64,000 nt of DNA from Tetrapyrgos nigripes (taxonomy: Eukaryota; Basidiomycota; Agaricomycetes; Agaricales; Campanellaceae). The translations under genes were made by a program, and so were the position numbers. The notes below the pieces were generated by a model. The model did not search any database and had not been told where the DNA came from. It saw only the letters and a program-made list of their open reading frames with translations. Positions 50,396 to 60,001 of the stretch are shown here, in pieces. The stretch spans positions 186,001 through 250,000 of the forward strand of contig JAACJM010000079.1 in the NCBI GenBank assembly GCA_013368315.1, in the 5' to 3' direction. Position 1 is the first letter of the stretch; every line of letters starts with the position of its first letter.

Positions 50396-51063
50396 CATGG
50401 ATTTTATAAAGCCCCCGTGTCATGGGGTGACCATGGATCAATTGTCCTCACCCAATCTGTCGTTGTATCCTCCCCCCAATCCTCATTTGTATTTTTTGTA
50501 CTAGTAGCTTTGGAACCATGTAACAATTATTGAAAATGTTGGGGATAGAGGGAGTCTTCACTATTTGTGCATTGTAGAGCTGCTGGCTGGGTGTTGGCAC
50601 ATTGACATAGCATTTGAAGTAGTGCTGAGAAGTTGACAACAGTAAAGGAAGTTTTGAGGACTCCATTGATTGAGGTATTTGAGGATATTGAGGGTACTGT
50701 TGATGTCCTTGAGTGCAGCATTGAGGTAGTTGAGGAGGTTGAGGATGTTTGGTTGAGAGCTGTTGATGTTGTCATGAGGATATGATTGATGGAAATATAT
50801 GAGGACTGAGGTGGTGTAAAGGTACACATATGCATGGCCTGTCAGAGTTTGAACAGGACTTGATCTAAAACTTTGTTGCTTCCCCATCCTTGCTCACAGT
50901 AGCTGACTGCATGAACAAAAACACACACAAGTTACATAGACAGTGGACGCCAGCACTAAGAGAACCACTTATGTCATCTCGATTTGTGATATAGAGATGT
51001 GCTTACATGCCTGTCTTGACCTAGTTACTACACATTCATGGAGTACATATGTATTTGAAGTAC
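50396..51063. other. Inter-element spacer with TTGAGG-rich tract
   Basis: From about 50640 to 50780 the sequence is a degenerate array of TTGAGG and GTTGAGG units. Another TTTTATAAA-containing unit lies at 50398-50407. No supported gene. Confidence 0.5.
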
Positions 51064-51296
51064 TGAGGCCCCGTTCTGCAAAAGGATAGGATAAGCTGAT
51101 CCCCACCAAATATATTGCGTGGGATAGGATAACAATATAAAAATCATTTCTTATAATATCTTGTATATTTTTGTTGCTATCCAAGCCATTCGTGTTTGGT
51201 AAAACCTAGATAGGACAGAGTATTTCCAGGCACAGTGCACATGGCACAATGCGACACTTCTGTCAGTTGTATCTTTGTCCCTTTCTCTCTCTCTCC

Positions 51297-52992
51297 ATGG
51301 ATGACTCCACTGAAAAAGAAAATCAACAACCTCTAGAGGTATCAGCTGCTACCGCTGATGCATCGAATGAAGTCATTACTTCAGAACCTGTCAAACAGTG
51401 CCCTGGCAGGCCCAAAGGTTCCAGAAACAAACCCAAGGACAACATTATGACAACTCCAAAGCCCAAAAAAACCAAAACCCCCACTAAAACCCCCACTCCC
51501 CGTCTCCATGCTAATTATAGTGCTGATGATGACAAGGTGCTGATGGCCATGTTTTTGGATCAGAAGGCTGAGGGAAATCAGATGGATAATGAAGGTTGGA
51601 AGTCCAAGGCCATCAACACAGCTGTTAAAGTTCTGGAGGGTAGTGAGAAGAAGAGTGGAGGTGCACCCAAGACTCCATCAAGTGTCCGTGATCATTATGA
51701 CTTCATGTGCATCTGTTTATTAATATTCCTTCTCAATATGCTTAAGAGATGTTCTTGTGTGTGTTCTAGCTCAAGAACAAGTTCAAGAACTTCAATTCCC
51801 TGACTAAGAAGTCAGGTTGGGGCTGGGATGAGGAGAACCAATGTGTTGATGCCAGTAATGAGGAGTGGGAGACACTCATTGAGGTATTGTCATTTTATTC
51901 TGTCTAGTCAGTTGTTCTCACTTATGGCATATATAGAGTCAGCCTCATCTGGCTTTGTGTCATGAACTGCTACAGTTCTCTGTCCTCCTTCTTCTGTTAC
52001 TTCTGATCATTCATCCATTGCATTCCCTCGATAAACCTTTTTAACCTTATATTACTGACTTTGAACCTTATAAAACCTGTCAAAGTCTATAATAACTGTC
52101 ATCAATCTTCCTATCTTTCTTATCTATTATCTGTTCTTCCTATCTTTGATTCGATCTCCTTATCTTTCTTAACCATATGGCATCATTCTATTTTTACTTA
52201 CTTTTCCCATCCCTTTGTATTTTTCATATATACCTGAGATCTTTTGTAACTGATTCCCCAGTTCGTTCACTTCGTCTCTGCTCTGTACTACTACTACACA
52301 GTGTAGAGCCTAGTCAGCTTACTCTTTTCCTCTACTCATATCTCTCTTGTTCAATCTATCGTCTTGTATCTACTCTCTGATTGTGTGACTTGGGTGGTTA
52401 TTTGAGTGTACCAGCAACCTTGACACTTTGTACCAAGACAAGACATTCCATATCTATGCTGAGATGAAGGAACTCCTTCAGGGTGCTCTTGTGACTGGTA
52501 ACAAGGCTTTTCATGCTGGTGGAGCTCAAGACTCCGACTCTGACATCTCATCTGAAAGTGGTAATGAGGCTGATGTCTCTTTTGAAGATGTTATTGCTGC
52601 TACAAAGGTACATTATCAATGCATCTTTCAATCAAAGACATGCTCACTCTTTTCAGAGCACAAAGTGTAAAACCTCAGCACTTGATGGTCAGAAACCCAA
52701 GAAGTGCAGCTGTCTTGATCATGGTGGTAAGCCTTCCACTGCAGAGTCAATCTCTGGTATGACCCATGCAATTGACAATGTTGCCATTGCCATTGCTTTG
52801 TCAGAGTCAGAGACAGAGAAAAAGGCCAAGAGGGATGCTATTCAATTGGTTCAAGGTATGGATGGCTTATTGAAGCCAGAAATTGCCAAAGTTCTTGTTC
52901 TTATCTCAAAAGATGTTTCATTTGCTGAACTTCTCCTTGAGATTGATGATGAAGAGACTCATATGGGAGTTCTACGACTACAACTTGTGTAG
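51297..52992 (+). pseudogene. Harbinger SANT/Myb-like accessory gene, split by a solo LTR
   Basis: ATG 51297 opens MDDSTEKENQQPLEV; the protein has an AT-hook-like GRPKGSRNKPK patch, a Pro/Thr/Lys linker and a trihelix/Myb-like region (YSADDDKVLMAMFLDQKAEG, GWKSKAINTAVKVL, SSVRDHYDF, then LKNKFKNFNSLTKKSGWGW). Such proteins help Harbinger transposase bind DNA. The solo LTR at 51958-52425 sits inside an exon: removing it and one target copy restores ...HLALYQDKTFHIYAEMKELL. Downstream parts include KAAFHAGG-like and KRDAIQLVQGMDGLLKPEI segments to the stop near 52990. The donor at about 51706 does not give the expected phase, a possible second lesion. Confidence 0.7.
51958..52425 (+). mobile_element. 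Solo LTR, 468 bp, with 5-bp target duplication CTTTG
   Basis: The element starts TGTCATGAACTGC and ends CCTTGACA, the TG...CA form with TGTCA/TGACA ends. CTTTG flanks it on both sides (51953-51957 and 52426-52430). It is the same family as the copy at 54269-54755 and has no internal retroelement genes, so it is the product of LTR-LTR recombination. Confidence 0.92.
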
Positions 52993-53016
52993 ATACCAGG
53001 TAGTTTACTGTAATCA

Positions 53017-54903
53017 CTAGTTGTTTATGTAGTTTTGATAGTCCTGCCACATTGCTTCTGCAATCTGATCCCGTTGAGCATTTGCTCTCTTCCTTTCAGC
53101 TGTGCTGACCCTGCCACCAAGTAAACCTTCCTCATACTCATCATCATTGTCCTCATTGACACTCCCCTCAGCATCTGAGTTGCTTCCATCAGCTTGAGAC
53201 ATTTGAAACATTGAAACAAGGTTCAGGTCATGAGCATCATCTAATGGGTCTCAAATGTGAATGAAGTTGTGAAGTGCACATGTTGCTGGAGGAAGTTTTA
53301 CTTGAGTCTTGAATGGGTATTCAGGAGCAATTGCCAGGATCTTGAAGCATTGTTTGGAGACTTCAAAGATGCGCTCAATCACATTATGAAGCTTTGCATG
53401 CCTCAAATTGAACAATTCTTTGGCATTTCTAGGTCTGCATCCAAATGTGAACAAGGATCAAGGAAAAGATACCAAGAGACTCACCTGAGAGAGACCTGCT
53501 CCTACTCTTTAAATGATACCTGACTCCACAATATGGGACGAGGAGCACATCACATGATGGGAAGCCAGCATCAGCCAAATACATTTTACCTTCAGGAATC
53601 TGAAAATCTGTTTGTTGAGCATCTTCAAATACTTGACCGTCTGCAGCACTTCCCTCCCAGCCACTGAGCACATAACAGAACTTCATGTCCAATGTACATC
53701 CAGCAAGGATGTTCTGAGAGACAAAGTCCTTCTGGTTCCAAAAGTGAGAAACATCATCAGCACTAACACGAGCATAAAAATGACATCTATCAATTGCACC
53801 AATGCAATCCTTGAAGTACACAAAGTACTTGGGATCTGATGCAATCTCATCTGGAGTGCTACTGGAGGGGAGCTTGACATATTTGGCATATAAGCAACCA
53901 GAGACCATGTCAAGAACCTCATTGAAGTACCTGACTGGAGATAAGAACAAGCAAACAGAGATAACAATGAATTACACCATGAAGTTGTGTCTGCACCATG
54001 TTGAAACTGCTCCTGTAGTTCCCTATTTGTGTTTGCAGATACCAGCACCTTCAGAAAGATTGCTACTTTCTCTGATGCAGTGATGTAGTGACTATCCTCC
54101 AGACCACAAGTTTTTCGGAGTTCCCACACCAGTACACGGAAGACTTGCTTCTGCATTCCAAACATCCACCTGAAATGCTCATTGCAGCCTTGTGAGTGGA
54201 TTAGCTATTGGGTCATCAATGTCAGTGAAAGCCACAGACCTTTGAGCATCTCTTCCAGCCACATTCTGTGTCAAGGTTGTCGATACACTCAAATAACCAC
54301 CCAAGTCACACACTTAAGGGGGCAGATATAGACAGATAGATTGAGAGAGATGTAAATGAGATGTAGAGAGGAAGAAAGACGAGTAGGCTGACTAGGCTCT
54401 ACACTGCATAGTAGTAGTACGGAGTGGAGACGAAGTGAACGAACTGGGGAATCAGTTACAAGAGATCTCGAGTATATATGAGAAATGTGAAGGGATGGGA
54501 AAAGTAAATAAAAATAGAATGGTACCATATGATTGAGAAAGATAGGAAGATCGGATCAATCAAGTTAAAGATAGGAAGTATGGATATGAGATAAGAAAGA
54601 TAGGAAGATTGATCGACAGGTTTTATAAAGTTTAAAGTCAGAAGTATAAGATTGAAGGGTTTATCAAGGAAATGCAATGGACGAATGGTCAGAGAAAGGG
54701 TTTGATAATAAAGTAAAAGAGGAAGGAGGGCAAAGAACTGTAGCAGTTCGTGACATTCTGCTAGTGTAGATTTTAGAGAGAAATGGCTGTCTCTTGTGTG
54801 TTTTCACCAGTAGAGTGGTGACTGCACCAGCTGCTACCACAACAGCCAATGCTGCAGCATGAATAGCACATCTCTTGGTTGGATCAGTAGGGTATTGCAC
54901 CAT
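53017..54903 (-). pseudogene. Harbinger (HARBI1-like) DDE transposase, broken
   Basis: On the minus strand the protein starts MVQYPTDPTKRCAIHAA and continues, after removing the solo LTR at 54269-54755, as TSRMWLEEMLKG, a short intron, then NEHFRWMFGMQKQVF. The DDE domain is clear: KDCIGAIDRCHFYARV (first D), NILAGCTLDMKFCYVLSGWE, YLADAGFPSCDVLLVPYCG (second D), and RPRNAKELFNLRHAKLHNVI (E region). Lesions other than the LTR: a lost base plus Trp-to-stop change just after RYHLK (about 53500), and a TGA at 53251-53253 where an Arg codon CGA is expected after NFIHI. The remaining tail (FQMSQADGSNSD ... QNYINN) ends at 53017. The gene cannot make transposase. Confidence 0.85.
54269..54755 (-). 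mobile_element. Solo LTR, 487 bp, with 5-bp target duplication TTCTG
   Basis: Inverted relative to the copy at 51958-52425 and clearly of the same family, including the shared CAGTGTAGAGCCTAGTCAGC block and CTTCCTATCTTTCTTATCT tract. TTCTG flanks both ends (54264-54268 and 54756-54760). It interrupts the first coding exon of the Harbinger transposase. Confidence 0.92.
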
Positions 54904-55095
54904 GGGTGTTGCAGAATCATTGTGGAATTGAGTCTTTTATTACTACACATGTATAGGGGCTATGTACGGTCTGTTGATCTGGCCTAAATAAAAATATATT
55001 AGCTGTCAAATGCTAGTCCAACGCAATATCATACATCATTTTTTGATATATCAATATTTCAGCCTTATCCTATCCTGTTGCAGAACAGGGCCTGA

Positions 55096-55436
55096 AGCTT
55101 GGAAAGAAGTTTGAAAAAAAGTTTGAAAAAGTCTGAAAAAGTCCTCAGCCACACAAAGTACAAAAAAGTTTGGAAAAGTCTGGTAAAAAAAAGGTCATCA
55201 AAAGTCCAGACCAAAAAAAGTTGCCAAAAGGATCAAAAGGTCAGAAAAGGCGAAATGCCTTTTTGCTGATGTTATTTGTATCCAGCCTTTTCCTGGGTGA
55301 AATTTTGAGTATTGAGCCTTTTTTATGCAGCAAACAAGGTGGAAGTGATAGAAAAGTTGCTTCAAACTCTGCTCCGCACCTGCTTTTTTGAAAGAGGGTC
55401 ACACCTGTGACATCTTCCACTTCCTTGCCAATACAC
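55096..55436. other. Low-complexity A/G-rich spacer
   Basis: A degenerate tract of AAAAAAGTTTGAAAAAGTC-like units runs from about 55105 to 55250. No gene. Confidence 0.6.
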
Positions 55437-56154
55437 TAGGGATGTTCAAAGGTGATGGCCAACAGTCCAACAGCAACAATTGTCACAATCCTGTCACTAC
55501 AAGTCACACATAGTCACATCTGCCAGGTCATAGTGTACAGCTGTACTGTAACTTGTCCTCTATTTCATTATTCTATTTTCATTTTATCTCTAATCAATGG
55601 GAGACCAATGGAGTGAGGAGCAGATGTGGGAGCTTATTGCAGAGTTCAAGAAGTCCCAGAACTTCAAAGTAAGGTTGAGTTGACCACATTTCAGCACAGG
55701 TGCATGGGGTGACTGGGGTCGAAGATATTGAGTGTCCTTGATGCCCTGTAGCACCTTTATATCAACTTGGAGTTCCTGAAGCATCTGTATGGGGTAGTTG
55801 TCTGAGTCTACTGGATCTGAAGAGGAGTCTGTGTCCAGTGGCTGGAGCATGGGTGTCTGAGTTTGACTCTCTGGAAGAAGAATCAGAGTCAAGCCCCTCA
55901 GATTTTTCGGTGAGTTGTGCAAAATTACAAGTGAGCATATGCATGATGTAGGAGTGACAGTACTGCTCATGTACACTTGTATGACCCATAGTGACAGTCA
56001 AGGAAAAAGAACAGTTTTTTATCTCTCTACTTATTGATACAAGGCTTGAGCCTGCAAGCATGGGCATGAATTCCCATTTGGGCCAGTGTGAAATTACTTA
56101 AGCAATTGCTGGACCGTTGGGCCATTGGCCAATGGCCAACTTTGAACATCCCTA
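55437..56154. mobile_element. Short non-autonomous hAT-like element
   Basis: TAGGGATGTTCAAAG at 55437 and its exact complement ending at 56154 form 15-bp terminal inverted repeats, with further similarity inward (GGCCAA...CAGTCCAACAG against GGCCAA...CGGTCCAGCAATTG). The TAGGGATGTTCAA start is characteristic of hAT elements. The 718-bp interior has a 28-codon ORF start at 55598 (MGDQWSEEQMWELIAEF) that may be a relic of an accessory gene. I could not find an 8-bp target duplication. Confidence 0.7.
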
Positions 56155-56617
56155 CTGTCACAATACGTCCCTCATTGGCCCTCCATGGCTTGTATCCACA
56201 TCCCTTGGAAAACCCTGCAGATCTGATAAACTAAAGGATTATACCATAGACTTGAGTTGTATAAATTTTTTCAGACAATGGTAAAGACTTGAGGAAGTTT
56301 TAATTCATTGACATTTTTCCTTCCACTTCTAGGTCACGAGTAGTATGACATGACTGTCACAAACCAATGGACGCTTTGATGTTATGCCTTATGTCTGTGC
56401 ACTAATACTACAAAGTGCTTTTCACTCAACTCTAATTATCCACAACTGTTGATACGCCATACAAAATTTGCATATAGAAACACTATTTGATGGTTAGAAA
56501 GCTGGTTTACCACTTCAATTGATGTATAAAGGACTAGAGTGAGTCCTGAACTACTAGTCAAAGTGCTAGTGGACTAAGTGTACATGCCATGACAATAAAG
56601 CTAAGTACTTATGAATA
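56155..56617. other. AT-rich spacer, no gene seen
   Basis: No open frame, repeat or motif that I can support; it leads into the left inverted arm. Confidence 0.4.
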
Positions 56618-58056
56618 GGATATGCTTATTCTAAGTACTATGGTTGATTTGTACAGGACATCAGTTATAGTAGCAGACCCACCCAATATACTATACAAAG
56701 ATCTATAAAGACTTTGTAACCAATTCCTACTATAATGTGCTTAGTACTTCCAGTGTGACTCAAGTGAAAGTGAAGCCCCTATCCATGGGCAAGGAATGTG
56801 TCAGCTATACAACCCAGACTCCAGTGCTGAAAGATCACTGGTTAAGAATGTCGTCATACTCAGAGAAATCAGAGGAAAAACCCTAGTGACTGACTATGTC
56901 CAAACTAGTGATATAGTAAGCAAAACAGAAGGACTAGTCTTTTGAAAGACAGCAAGGATAGATAAGTAGGACAAAGTATATATGTATGAGTTCCTAGAAA
57001 GCTCAGCTTTCATATGGTATTAAAGGGATGGACTAGCAGTGAAGGAATAAAACCCATAGTTCATTACTGCCAGTACACAATCAAAGGAATGAGTCATGAT
57101 GAGAAAGCCCAAAAAGGGTAAAGATATCTCTGATGCATCAGTAAGATTGGCAAGATGTGTGCCTGATGACTGAGGCTTTCTAGTTGGTACAAGTGCAACT
57201 ACAAAACATATGTAGGACCTTATAGAGAGAGAACTACACCACAAACTGGCAGTATACTAAAACTAGGTCTATTGATACCAAGCTTATAGTAGCACCAGAA
57301 AGACATAAGAGGAGGAATAATGAAGACTGCACAAACCTATAGTGGCTGATTGGCAGTAAAGGAGTGTGAGTCATACAAGTGGAGCCCAGCATGGACAGTG
57401 GAGCTATGTGAGTCAATAATGACTATGGCTGCCAGTTTCAGAAAGGTACCGCTAGTCAAGAGGATGGAGCAAAGGGAACATAGAAATCCCTATGAATTTT
57501 AGATAATATTCTACATTTCTTAGATACTCTAATTAGAAGGTACCTACTTAATCTAGTACTACTGACAAGTATGGACTGGCAGTTATATTTCTGTTTTCTT
57601 GTGTACCTTTTATCGGACATTAAAAAGAAATGTAGAACTGTATAGTAGTAGCTGCGAGTAGTATAAAAGGACTTAAGCCACGTACTGTAGAGTATCGGTC
57701 ATCTCACTAGTGGTAGAGACTGTGAAACATGGACTACGCTTCCACAAACCTTACCTCACTCACATTGAGTATAAACATAGTGTGTGGATCAATAGTGTTG
57801 AATTGAATCTGTTGGTTTTGTGTTACTTTTTTGTGTGTGTCCTCAGAATTGTGAAATTGGTTATAAGGCATTTGAGCCTACAATTGTTGATTTGAAACTG
57901 TTGGTTATACTTTGTGGACTTTATAGTCTTTGTGTGTGTGTTGAACTTGTGTGCATTCATGCAAAATCCTACCAAAACCCCCAAAAGTCCTTGTAGTACA
58001 AGTGAACTGTTGAGTATTCTGACTACTCGGAATGCTCACACTTTACAATTGTATAA
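56618..58056 (+). repeat. Left arm of a long inverted repeat
   Basis: The whole stretch recurs inverted at 62500-64000 with many single-base differences. It contains a TATA-like GTATAAAAGG at 57661-57670 followed by transcript-like sequence, as an LTR or terminal promoter would. The end at about 58056 is where similarity to the other arm stops. An open frame starting MQNPTKTPKSPCSTS lies at its inner end but its ATG is not kept in the other arm. Confidence 0.8.
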
Positions 58057-58241
58057 CCAATTGATCAGCTACCTCTGGCACTTTGTCCTATTATTGAAGA
58101 GGAAGATTATGACCAGTATTTCATGGGTGAATTTACCAAAGTGTGTCCAAAGTGCAAGGCCCTTCATTGGGACTGTGAGAAACTGACAAAGTCAACCATT
58201 AATGAGCTGAAATTTGGCTCCTGTTGTCTTCAAGGTAGCAC

Positions 58242-59111
58242 ATGTGGGAAGGCCAAGGTCCGATCTTGACTTTTGATTTTGGGGTTATCAAACTGGACTG
58301 AACATCGGTTATCTTATGTGACATGACCCACTGCCCCCTGCTGCCCTGCTATCCTGCCTTGGTCTCGCTGTCCACCTCTCCTCAGTGTGTAATTATGTAT
58401 GAGTTGGGTCCTTGCGCATGTCGATGTGCTTATCATAGCTTATGTACCTACTATAGTATGTAGCTATGTAGTTGTTCTAATTAATCACTGTAACCACATT
58501 TTGACCACATTAGTTTACCAGGCTTTTGAGTAGAGGAGGAGGAGGTACTTGTTAAGTCCAACCTTTTCAGCAACTCTGACTGCTCTTCGGAAGTTGGACC
58601 AATGCCCTGTGTCACAGCAGCTGAGGTCTACATAATACTTGAGGATCAGTGACTTGGGATATTTCTAAAATTCTGTCCACTGAGGTTAGAATGTGCAGGC
58701 ATCTCCAAGGCATCTCTTGCCTACTTTGAGAGGTGGAGAAGTTGTGATCATGATGACAACACATGTCGCTGAATCTCACCCAAATGCAGCGCCACTAAAA
58801 TTGCTTCATCTTTGAACATGAGTCGAACAAACGAGAACAGAATGTAATAGGCGAAACGGTAGGTGTGCAAACTTCCTGAGTCCCTATCATGGCCATACCT
58901 CAAAACAGTGCTCAATGAACAACATCTTCTTACAAGACTATATGTATTGCTCTTTTTGTTATCCAAATGATCCCAGAAACTATTATACCTCTCATTGTCT
59001 ATGACACAAACATTATTGAGGTGACAGCGTTCAGTCACCGGTATCCAGTTCTAAGTTCCAACCTGGTGTTCTGAAATCAAAAATCAAAATTGAACCTTGG
59101 CCTTCCCACAT
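58242..59111. mobile_element. Short TIR element (MITE-like), unclassified
   Basis: ATGTGGGAAGGCCAAGGT at 58242 and its complement ending at 59111 are terminal inverted repeats, with similarity continuing into a TTTTGATTTTTGATTT-like tract. The 870-bp interior holds a 96-codon minus-strand frame (58748-59038) with no recognised domain. No target duplication could be fixed. Confidence 0.6.
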
Positions 59112-60001
59112 ACCCTACTGTGACACCATACAGCTGACTCCGAGTCAGACTGCCGTTCCATCATCATCATGGCTCCGAAAACCAGTCTTATTTTTCCGGT
59201 TCATTAAAATTACTATTTATAGGAATTGTTATTTTATGCTGCCACCCCACCCAAATTTTTGAAAGTTTCAGACGCAGATCCTTGTACTGTGGAAAATTTT
59301 AACCACATTCATACCAAAATACATGTGATCTCCAATGGGGCAAATTTAAAAGGCTTTAAACTGATGGGGAGCGAGGTTTGAACTTGAGACCTCACAAAAG
59401 ATTACATAAGGTGTAGAAAGCTGCATTACCAGGAGAAACCATACACCAGGCTTGGCCGCAGGTCACAATTGTTGGTGACCAGCCATAAGTTGTGACAGAC
59501 TCAAGGGCCCAGTAAAATAAGCATACAATAGGATAATTAGCTGCATCAATTAGACAATTGAAAATGACTTTTTTTGTTGTCCAAAGAAGGAAAGGGTGTA
59601 GGAATTACAATCAAGTAATTCATAGTAAGATCATAGGCCATATAATATGGAGCTGAATAGTTTGTATTGTGCTTGCAGCTTACTGCAATCGCATGATGTT
59701 GTATCTACTTTTTACAAGCTTTTTATACTATGTACTACTGTGGCTGAGCAAATCTGTAAATAGAGTAAAGTGGTGCTAAGTGGATACTGTGATGTAATGT
59801 CTGAGATCAGTCTGGAGTAATGATATAAGTAGCTATGTAAGTATGGAGTAAAGTGGAAAGTGAGTGGTGCATATGTGGCTAATTATATAGAATTCCAACA
59901 AAGGGTGGGCATGCAATACCCAGTAAGGAAAGGAACACAATACCCCTTGTTCTACCTCTGGCCAAAATTTCAAACCTCAACTCTCTCTCTCCTCTACCAC
60001 T
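59112..60001. other. Spacer with a tRNA-like (SINE-like) trace
   Basis: On the minus strand, about 59350-59460 has a weak A-box-like TGGTAATGCAG and a B-box-like AAGTTCAAACCTC, in the order of a Pol III gene, but stems do not form a tRNA. It may be a decayed SINE. Nothing else is supported. Confidence 0.3.

Larger units (their letters stand above)
51067..55092. mobile_element. PIF/Harbinger DNA transposon, inactivated by nested solo LTRs
   Basis: The ends are inverted repeats of more than 30 bp: GGCCCCGTTCTGCAAAAGG at 51067 and its near-complement ending at 55092, sharing AGGATAGGATAA. Both ends are flanked by TGA (51064-51066 and 55093-55095), the 3-bp target duplication expected for this superfamily. 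Inside are the two usual genes: a SANT/Myb-like protein (+) and a HARBI1-like DDE transposase (-). Each is split by a solo LTR. Without the two insertions the element would be close to 3.06 kb. Confidence 0.9.

Noticed and set aside
57914..58186. ORF at the inner end of the left inverted arm as a gag-like start
   Set aside because: The ATG is a GTG in the other arm, the frame is short and no retroelement domain follows.
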